Shown here one piece after another: positions 45,417-51,931 of a stretch of DNA of 64,000 bases. Both the position numbers and the translations under genes were made by a program. Position 1 is the first letter of the stretch, and each line of letters begins with the position of its first letter. The stretch is from an uncultured Clostridia bacterium (GTDB lineage: Bacteria > Bacillota > Clostridia > Christensenellales > UBA1242), in assembly GCA_934757825.1 (NCBI GenBank), contig CAKVLP010000001.1, forward strand, positions 310,001 through 374,000, in the 5' to 3' direction. Under the pieces are notes generated by a model, which had not been told where the DNA came from, searched no databases, and saw nothing but the letters and a program-made list of their open reading frames with translations.

Positions 45417-45624
45417 TTTTGGAGTGAATGTGTTTAGGATTTATGAATTTTATAATTTTAATGTTCGCCGTGATTTATATATATAATCATTTGAGTGGTT
45501 ATTGAGATTTAAATATTGATAAATATATACGGTAATTTAAATATAGGCAAATATTATTTAGTGTTGATTCTTCTAAATATGTTGTTTTATGATTTCTAGT
45601 TATTTACTATAAAAGGAGTGTGTT
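45417..45624. other. AT-rich spacer before rsmG
   Basis: This noncoding stretch has an unconvincing 25-codon frame at 45428. It must include the rsmG promoter, but no clear -35/-10 pair is visible. Confidence 0.4.
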
Positions 45625-46326
45625 ATGGATATTGTTTCATTATTTAAGGAATATAATATAGACCTTAATGAAAAGCAAATCGAACAATTTAACAAGTATT
45701 ATGAATTTTTGGTGTCAGAAAATCAAAAATATAACCTTACTGCTATTACTGAATATGATGATGTCCTTATAAAACACTTCCTAGACAGTGTTTTACCATA
45801 TAAAGAGTTTAAAGACAATACTAAAATACTTGATGTCGGGGCTGGGGCTGGTTTCCCTAGTGTTCCACTTGCAATACTTAGACCTGACATTCAATTTACA
45901 CTTATTGATAGTGTGAATAAAAAAGTTAATTTCCTTATTCAACTAAAAACCATATTGAATTTAAGTAATATAAACCCAATTCATACTCGATGCGAGGACT
46001 TTGCTAAGTTAAACCGTGAAAAATACGATTATGTTGTTGCTAGAGCTGTGGCTCCTATGAACGTTCTTTGTGAATATTTAATTCCTTTTGCTAAGGTAAA
46101 TGGTCAAGTGTTTATGTATAAAGGCGATAATTTTGAATATGAAATCAAACAATGTGAAAACGTACTAAAAATGTTTCACGTGAAACATTTTGATACTCTT
46201 AAATATCAAATCAAGTATAATAATGAAACAATAAACCGAAATATAATAATTTTAAACAAATTAAATGTTACAAATCCTAAATATCCACGTGGAGGAAACA
46301 AACCACGTCTTAATCCATTAACTTAA
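45625..46326 (+). CDS. rsmG: 16S rRNA (guanine-527-N7) methyltransferase RsmG
   Basis: This 233-aa SAM-dependent enzyme methylates G527 of 16S rRNA. NLTAITEYDDVLIKHFLDSV is the family N-terminal block, ILDVGAGAGFPSVPLAI the SAM site, and YDYVVARAVAPMNVLCEY the catalytic region; the C-terminus is YPRGGNKPRLNPL. AAAAGGAG precedes the ATG. A perfect parS site (46172-46187) is written into the coding sequence and encodes the insertion KMFHVKHF. Confidence 0.96.
   Translation: MDIVSLFKEYNIDLNEKQIEQFNKYYEFLVSENQKYNLTAITEYDDVLIKHFLDSVLPYKEFKDNTKILDVGAGAGFPSVPLAILRPDIQFTLIDSVNKKVNFLIQLKTILNLSNINPIHTRCEDFAKLNREKYDYVVARAVAPMNVLCEYLIPFAKVNGQVFMYKGDNFEYEIKQCENVLKMFHVKHFDTLKYQIKYNNETINRNIIILNKLNVTNPKYPRGGNKPRLNPLT
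46172..46187. promoter_or_regulatory. parS: parS centromere site 2 (inside rsmG)
   Basis: TGTTTCACGTGAAACA is perfect and lies in frame inside rsmG, with the same AAAA/TTTT extended flanks as site 1. Confidence 0.95.
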
Positions 46327-46348
46327 ACCGTTAGTGGATTTTTTATTT
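46312..46348 (+). terminator. Terminator of rsmG
   Basis: An 11-bp stem AATCCATTAAC/GTTAGTGGATT (one G-U pair) with loop TTAAACC is followed by a T-rich tail. The rsmG TAA stop overlaps it. Confidence 0.87.
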
Positions 46349-46702
46349 AAAAAGTTCATTTTCTAAGTTGTTTATTTAATAATATTGTTTTGTATAAATA
46401 TATTTAATACAATTTTATTTAATACAATACTAATCAGACTAATTATCACTAAATTAAAACTATTACATATTATTATATTAAAATAAGTTAAGATTCTACT
46501 AACTATTTACTGGTCTTAAATTTATTTTTATTTAAATTATATTCTTTTCGAATATCAAAAAATATGATTATTTTAATATGAAAAATGAGCCAATATGGGG
46601 TAAAATTGGCTAATCTGAAATATCAAGTGTATTGCGCAGGGAGAAAATGTTTCACGTGAAACAATTTTGACAAACTTTTTAAAATATATCCATAATATTT
46701 GT
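46349..46702. other. AT-rich spacer between rsmG and parA, with parS site 3
   Basis: This is a noncoding stretch of about 350 bases and very low GC. It contains the third parS (46648-46663) just before the parA promoter. I see no gene. Confidence 0.5.
46648..46663. promoter_or_regulatory. parS: parS centromere site 3
   Basis: TGTTTCACGTGAAACA is a perfect 16-base match, about 40 bases upstream of the parA -35, so ParB bound here may also influence parAB transcription (inference). Confidence 0.95.
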
Positions 46703-46731
46703 TTGGAGTTTAAAAATTATAATGTTATAAT
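46703..46731 (+). promoter_or_regulatory. Promoter of parA
   Basis: TTGGAG (46703-46708) and TATAAT (46726-46731) are 17 bases apart, 28 bases before the parA start. Confidence 0.6.
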
Positions 46732-46759
46732 GAAATTACTACAAAATAGGGGGAATATT

Positions 46760-47524
46760 ATGGGGAAAATAATATCCTTTATTAACCAAAAAGGTGGTGT
46801 AGGCAAAACAACGACTTGTGTAAATATGGCAAGTTGTCTCGGAGAAATGGGAAAGAGGGTTTTGCTTATAGATATGGATCCACAAGGTAATGCGACAAGT
46901 AGTGTTGGGGTTAATAAAGAAGACAAGCATAAAACGATATATAACGTTATTATTAACGAAGACGACATAGAAAGTGTGATTTTGGACACTCCATTTAAAA
47001 ATTTACAACTTATTCCATCAAATGTTGACTTGGCAGGGGCTGAAATAGAACTTGTAGATGTAAATAACCGTGAAAAAGTGTTTAGAAAGGCTGTATGCAA
47101 AATTAAAGATAATTACGACTTTATTTGTATTGACTGCCCTCCTTCACTTGGACTAATTACAGTAAACTCTTTAACTGCGAGTGATAGTGTAATTATTCCT
47201 ATTCAATGTGAATATTTTGCTTTGGAAGGATTAAGTGTGCTTATGTATACTCTAAAATTGATTAAAAAACACCTTAATGAGGATATCGATGTTGAGGGTG
47301 TTGTACTTACAATGAAAGACGGCAGAAGTAATTTGGGTACAAGTGTGGCGGAAGATGTAGGAAAATACTTCAAAGAAAAAGTATATAAGACAATAATTCC
47401 TAGAAATATTAGACTTGCAGAGGCTCCAAGTTATGGAGAACCTATCAATTATTATGATCCGAAGAGTTCTGGTGGTGTTGCTTACAAACAACTTACCCAA
47501 GAATTCTTAAAACATAATAAATAA
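46760..47524 (+). CDS. parA: Chromosome partitioning ATPase ParA/Soj
   Basis: This 254-aa deviant Walker A ATPase drives origin segregation with ParB and regulates initiation through DnaA. KGGVGKTT is at residues 11-18, IDMDPQGNATSS is the A' motif, and YDFICIDCPPSLGLITVNSL holds Walker B. The ATG at 46760 follows AGGGGGA. A 31-codon upstream extension from a TTG overlaps the promoter and is rejected. Confidence 0.96.
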   Translation: MGKIISFINQKGGVGKTTTCVNMASCLGEMGKRVLLIDMDPQGNATSSVGVNKEDKHKTIYNVIINEDDIESVILDTPFKNLQLIPSNVDLAGAEIELVDVNNREKVFRKAVCKIKDNYDFICIDCPPSLGLITVNSLTASDSVIIPIQCEYFALEGLSVLMYTLKLIKKHLNEDIDVEGVVLTMKDGRSNLGTSVAEDVGKYFKEKVYKTIIPRNIRLAEAPSYGEPINYYDPKSSGGVAYKQLTQEFLKHNK

Positions 47525-47629
47525 AGTAACAAGTAAAATAACAAGCAAGCAATAAATAAAATAACACATAAAAGAATACTTGATAAAATACAGAGTTAAG
47601 TAAATAAATAATAAAGGAAGATTTGAATT

Positions 47630-48529
47630 ATGGAACAAAGAAAAGGTTTAGGAAGAGGTCTTGATAGCCTACTAGGGATTTTTGACAATAGAGACGAGGT
47701 TTCTGAGAATAAAAAGCAAGTTTCTGACAAAAAGTCGGTAGTTTCTGACAATAACCTAAATACAACAGAAATTGATATTTCGCTAATTGACAACAATAAA
47801 GAACAGCCAAGAAAAAACTTTGACCCAACAGCGCTTAAAGAATTGGCAGATAGTATTAAAACATATGGTGTTATTCAGCCAATCCTAGTTACACCAAATG
47901 GGAATAGATATACTATTGTTGCAGGTGAACGCAGATTTAGAGCATCAAAACTTGCTGGGTTAAAGAAAATTCCAGCGGTTGTGAGAGAATACACAAAACA
48001 ACAAGTTCAAGAAATTAGCCTACTTGAAAATATTCAAAGAGAAGATTTGAATCCAATTGAAACGGCTAAGGCGATGCAAGAACTTCTTGAAAACTACAAC
48101 TGGACACAAGATGTGCTTGCAGAAAGACTTGGCAAAAGTCGTCCAGTGATTGCGAATTATGTAAGATTGTTGTCGCTTTGTCCAGAAGTAATTGCGCTTA
48201 TTGAAAGTGGTAAACTTAGCGCCGGTCACGCAAGATGTCTTGTGGTTGTGTCTGACCCAGAACTTCAACTAAAACTTGCCAAAGAGGCAATTACAAAACG
48301 CATCACTGTTAGGGATATGGAAAAAGCGGTTAAGGAATTAACTGAGCCTAAGAAGGAAAAACACAAAGAAGCCCTATCTATGGAAATGCGCGACTTTGTA
48401 AACACAATGCAAAAGAAATTCTCGACTAAGGTAAATATTATTGGAAACAATAAAAAAGGTAGAATTTACATAGATTATTATAGCGCCGATGACCTTGATA
48501 GAATTTACGACCTTATTGATAGATTGTAA
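47630..48529 (+). CDS. parB: Chromosome partitioning protein ParB/Spo0J
   Basis: This 299-aa CTP-dependent DNA clamp loads at parS. The N-terminal KGLGRGLDSLLG peptide stimulates ParA. The CTPase domain shows AGERRFRASKLAG and ENIQREDLNPIETA. The helix-turn-helix has WTQDVLAERLGKSRPVIANYVRLL, and a C-terminal dimer domain follows. A tandem 7-residue repeat (VSENKKQ, VSDKKSV, VSDNNLN) lies in the linker after the N-terminal peptide. Confidence 0.96.
   Translation: MEQRKGLGRGLDSLLGIFDNRDEVSENKKQVSDKKSVVSDNNLNTTEIDISLIDNNKEQPRKNFDPTALKELADSIKTYGVIQPILVTPNGNRYTIVAGERRFRASKLAGLKKIPAVVREYTKQQVQEISLLENIQREDLNPIETAKAMQELLENYNWTQDVLAERLGKSRPVIANYVRLLSLCPEVIALIESGKLSAGHARCLVVVSDPELQLKLAKEAITKRITVRDMEKAVKELTEPKKEKHKEALSMEMRDFVNTMQKKFSTKVNIIGNNKKGRIYIDYYSADDLDRIYDLIDRL
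47699..47761 (+). repeat. Three 21-base tandem units inside parB
   Basis: GTTTCTGA starts at 47699, 47720 and 47741, exactly 21 bases apart and in frame, giving three 7-aa linker units. Confidence 0.8.
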
Positions 48530-48630
48530 AAGTTGCAGAATAATAAGGAAAACATTATAATAATTAAAACACTAACATATTATCGTGTGAGACTTATTAC
48601 TGTGTTAAAAAGGTGTTTATACTTAAACAA

Positions 48631-48664
48631 AAAAAGACCCGAATTTAATAAGGTCTTTTTTTTG
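48631..48664. terminator. Bidirectional terminator after parB
   Basis: The stem AAAAAGACC/GGTCTTTTT is flanked by A and T runs and lies between convergent parB and the YkgJ-like gene. Confidence 0.82.
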
Positions 48665-48674
48665 ATGAAGTGTT

Positions 48675-49139
48675 CTACAATTTAATTTCTTTAATTATTT
48701 TATATTTGAAATTGCTTACTTTCTCTTCAATTTTTTTATCGGTATAGGTGTTAATGATTGTTTTTAGAATTTCAATCACGTCGGAAACGTCCTCATTTAC
48801 GTTAATACTTCCGCAAGGAAGGTCGTACAAAATTAAGTAATATTTACAGCCAATTTTTTTGATATCATAAGGAAAAAGTTTGCAATCGCTTGGTCGTATA
48901 TCGTATATTGTGCAACCCTTATTATAAAACGGACAGATACCGTTGATGTTTAAAATGTTGTATGCCTCGTCATTTATTTTAGAAAAAAACTTATCGTAAT
49001 TTTTTCCGATGCGATTTAAAATAACATTGCGTTCACGTACTGTTGTTACAATATTATCGATTTCGTCGTCAAAATCACAACAACAATTCTTCTTTATTTT
49101 GCATTTACTGCAATGACTATATGTTCCGCTATTTTTCAT
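48675..49139 (-). CDS. YkgJ-type cysteine cluster protein
   Basis: This 154-aa protein is of the YkgJ/UPF0153 type, thought to bind Zn or Fe through clustered cysteines. The N-terminus has CSKCKIKKNCCCDF, and the core reads ICPFYNKGCTIYDIRPSDCKLFPYDI, the family signature. AAGGAT precedes the ATG. It follows the DUF3800 gene after 11 bases, so the two are probably cotranscribed. Function is unknown. Confidence 0.85.
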   Translation of the reverse strand: MKNSGTYSHCSKCKIKKNCCCDFDDEIDNIVTTVRERNVILNRIGKNYDKFFSKINDEAYNILNINGICPFYNKGCTIYDIRPSDCKLFPYDIKKIGCKYYLILYDLPCGSINVNEDVSDVIEILKTIINTYTDKKIEEKVSNFKYKIIKEIKL

Positions 49140-49150
49140 CTTCTTAATCC

Positions 49151-50095
49151 TTATTTCTTAGGTCTAGTTGGATTGTCTCTTTTCTTAACCATAGCGTCGT
49201 ACGCTTTGTCGTAATTTATGCCGTGAGATGTGTTTGTGCGGACGCGTTGAAGATTAACATAATTGCCCGCGATAGTAGAAAGGTCGGACAATATTGTTTG
49301 TTGAAAAGGTTTCATTTCGGTCTCGATTGAATTGTCCAAAGTTTGTTTTGTGCGCGATAAAGCCCACGCGGAAAAATCGGCAAGTTGTAGGAATGGTTGG
49401 CTGGCGGAATCCTCAAAGTTTAAGTCGATGTGATAGGCCTTAGTTGGGTCGTCGGGATAAAGCGAAAAAAGTTTTGCCTCAGTCCCAGGCTTTTTAAGAC
49501 CCGCATCACAAAAAACGGCTTTAAGTAGGTGGTTCTTACTTTTTTCACTCAAATATTTTTTCGCCATAAATATGTTTAAAATAAGCCCATATGCCTCGTT
49601 AAGTTGACGATTGTCTACACCAAATTCCTTTAAAATACTTGTACTTTTTTGAACCTGTTTCCCAGAGTTTTTGTTTTGATTAAGTCGCGATTTTTCCTCG
49701 GCGGGAGTTAGTTTGAAAATACTCTCCCTAAGTACTTTGTTTAGCCCTTCTATAAAATCGGTATTTTTTAAAATCTCTTGTGTTACGGTCTGTGTAATTA
49801 TCTCCACATTGTATCGCCTAATAATGTCCACGAATGACCTCATCATCGCAATTGCGTCGTCGCCGGTTATGTTTTCAAACTGGTTTTTCTGATTGAAAAT
49901 ATCGGTGAAATGAAACTCGGTGCAGTTGTATTTTTCCCTTAAGTCGGCTAAAAGGTCGCACAAATCTTCTGCCATTGCGGGAAGTTCTACAATTGGAACA
50001 AGACACCCGACCATTGATATTTCCTCTTGGTTTAGATGCGCGGACTTTTTGTTGTGATTAAAACTTGTATCGTCTACAAACAATAAATATTGCAT
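49151..50095 (-). CDS. DUF3800 domain protein
   Basis: This 314-aa protein is of the DUF3800 family, which is predicted to have an RNase H-like fold. The N-terminus YLLFVDDTSFNHN carries the paired Asp, FHFTDIF follows near residue 70, and the C-terminal FLQLADFSAWALSR is the other conserved block with Asp. Members are often found in accessory or defence islands and near mobile elements; the biochemical role is not established. It is cotranscribed with the YkgJ-like gene. Confidence 0.83.
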   Translation of the reverse strand: MQYLLFVDDTSFNHNKKSAHLNQEEISMVGCLVPIVELPAMAEDLCDLLADLREKYNCTEFHFTDIFNQKNQFENITGDDAIAMMRSFVDIIRRYNVEIITQTVTQEILKNTDFIEGLNKVLRESIFKLTPAEEKSRLNQNKNSGKQVQKSTSILKEFGVDNRQLNEAYGLILNIFMAKKYLSEKSKNHLLKAVFCDAGLKKPGTEAKLFSLYPDDPTKAYHIDLNFEDSASQPFLQLADFSAWALSRTKQTLDNSIETEMKPFQQTILSDLSTIAGNYVNLQRVRTNTSHGINYDKAYDAMVKKRDNPTRPKK

Positions 50096-50169
50096 AATTT
50101 ACCTCTATGGATATATTACCACAAAAGACTATTATTTTCAATATTATTAAGGGAAGTTGTAGACAAAAT

Positions 50170-50205
50170 AAAAAACCATATCAAAGCCGATATGGTTTTT
50201 TTTTG
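50170..50205 (-). terminator. Terminator after the CvpA-like gene
   Basis: A perfect 12-bp stem AAAAACCATATC/GATATGGTTTTT lies in the 257-base gap downstream of the leftward cvpA-like gene. The rest of the gap (50096-50352) shows no gene. Confidence 0.85.
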
Positions 50206-50352
50206 TATTTTTAATATAACCTTAATCACTACAAAACAATGGTGAGATTTTATGTTTTTCTAATGTTTAATGATTAGTGTTTAATGTCTATTGAAGATGT
50301 ATAAAATTTTACAACTTCTGCTTTTAAATGCTTGTTATTGAATGTGTCTTAG

Positions 50353-51060
50353 TTAGGCACTTGCTTCGCCAGAACCCGATCCGCTTGGAGTTTCTGCCGG
50401 AGTCACAGCAGGGGTTTCCTCAGCAGGCTGGGACTTATTTACAACGTCTTTAATGTAGGACGCGGTGTCGGTTTTGTCGAAGATTTTTTCGGTGTAATCG
50501 CTAACGTACTTATAAACGTACTTAGTGATTGACGAATTGTCTACGGTCTCTTGAATCTTGTTTCCAATAAGTTTTGTGCTACTAAACACACAGCAAAGTG
50601 CAAGTGCAACAACCACAACAAACAAGCCACGAGCAAGTCCGAAAACCAACCCCAAAACTTTGTTAAGACCAGACGCAATAGTGCTACTGCTTGCTACGCT
50701 GTCAAATAGTTTTGCCAACAACCAAACAGCAAGTTTGATAAGGATAAATATAACGATAATTGCAAACACAATCGATAAAAATTCCGCAACTTCTTTTACA
50801 CCAAAAGAAAGTTCTGTTTTGCCAAACAGCGTGATTGTGCCGTCTTTTCCTACGGTTTTAGTAAGAATATCGGAAAACCACTTGTTGATTTTAAGCAAAT
50901 TGTTTAAAAATTTTGCAACAGGTTTTGCAGTGAAAATTGCGATAGTAAGTGCAACGCCCGAAGAAATAAGTGCTAGTAGTGAGTCAAACAACCCTCTCCA
51001 TAGTCCGATTATCGCAAAAACTGCTAATATTGCAATAAATACAATGTCAATCCAGTTCAT
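50353..51060 (-). CDS. CvpA family membrane protein
   Basis: This 235-aa protein of the CvpA/YshB family has four membrane segments and starts MNWIDIVFIAILAVFAIIGLWRGL, the typical N-terminal pattern. VLGLVFGLARGLFVVVVALALC is the last span. The C-terminal tail is Pro/Thr/Ser-rich (AEETPAVTPAETPSGSGSG). The ATG at 51060 with AGGGG upstream is chosen over a GTG at 51081. The Bacillus homologue lies near mutSB and polX, but no such context is present here. Confidence 0.85.
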   Translation of the reverse strand: MNWIDIVFIAILAVFAIIGLWRGLFDSLLALISSGVALTIAIFTAKPVAKFLNNLLKINKWFSDILTKTVGKDGTITLFGKTELSFGVKEVAEFLSIVFAIIVIFILIKLAVWLLAKLFDSVASSSTIASGLNKVLGLVFGLARGLFVVVVALALCCVFSSTKLIGNKIQETVDNSSITKYVYKYVSDYTEKIFDKTDTASYIKDVVNKSQPAEETPAVTPAETPSGSGSGEASA

Positions 51061-51228
51061 AAATTTACCCCTGATACACACATATTATTTAAAGTATAAT
51101 ACCACAAAATTTACACTTTGTCATTAACTTTATTGGTGTTATCAACAAAAATATTATATATTTGCCCTTGTAAAAGTATTTAAAAACCTCCACGCGGACA
51201 TAATTTGAAAAATGTTAACGAGGTGGTT

Positions 51229-51753
51229 ATGGAGAATTGTTGTGAAAAAGTAAAACGCGAACTTGCGCTAAACCTAAGTAGTTTTTTAATGTCAAAGCGA
51301 GTCAAACCCGTGTTTTTGTGCGTGGGGTCGGACAAAGTTGTGGGCGACTTGGTGGGTGTGTTAGTGGGAGAGATGCTACTTAAAAAACACCACATCAACG
51401 CCTTTGTTTACGGGTCGCTTGACTATGCGGTTACATCGAAAAACTTGCCCGAAGTGATAAGGTATGTAAAACAAAACCACCTTAATTCGCCTGTGATTGT
51501 TGTGGACGGAATTCTTGGCAAATTGGACGAAATTGGAATGATAAAATACTATCCCTTTGGATCGGTGCCAGGCGGGCAGTTTAATAAGGGCGCGCTTGTT
51601 GGCGACTACTCGATTTTGGGCGTTGTGGAAACAAGCGGAATAAATTCGCTTAATTTTTTAAGGAGTGTAAAGTTAAAAACCGTGGTTGATGTTGCCACCT
51701 TTATAGCCGACGCAATCGCTATGGCGTTTCGATTTGGCGTGGGACTAATATAG
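51229..51753 (+). CDS. YyaC-type (DUF1256) sporulation-associated protein
   Basis: This 174-aa protein resembles YyaC, a GPR-protease-like protein found in endospore formers. FLCVGSDKVVGDLVGVLVGEML, IVVDGILGKLDEIGMIKYYPFG and GALVGDYSILGVVET are the family blocks. I chose ATG 51229 (MENCCEKV). GAGGTGG is close to it, and an in-frame TTG at 51205 is possible. In Bacillus yyaC lies near parB, as here, so the linkage seems conserved. Confidence 0.85.
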   Translation: MENCCEKVKRELALNLSSFLMSKRVKPVFLCVGSDKVVGDLVGVLVGEMLLKKHHINAFVYGSLDYAVTSKNLPEVIRYVKQNHLNSPVIVVDGILGKLDEIGMIKYYPFGSVPGGQFNKGALVGDYSILGVVETSGINSLNFLRSVKLKTVVDVATFIADAIAMAFRFGVGLI

Positions 51754-51931
51754 CGAGTAGTTTGGTCGCGACATCGACTTATTTTTAGGTGGCATACAAA
51801 CAAAAAACACTTTTTGCGAAAATGTCTATTTTTTGCGGGGTAATTTAAGTAAATAAGTTAATAAATTACTATACTTTTTGCATATTTTATGTTAGAATTA
51901 TTCAGCAAAACTACATTACATGGAGGATATT

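Noticed and set aside
45428..45505. Possible 25-aa membrane peptide after parS site 1
   Set aside because: It has a plausible GGAGTG but is too short and AT-rich to support without conservation.
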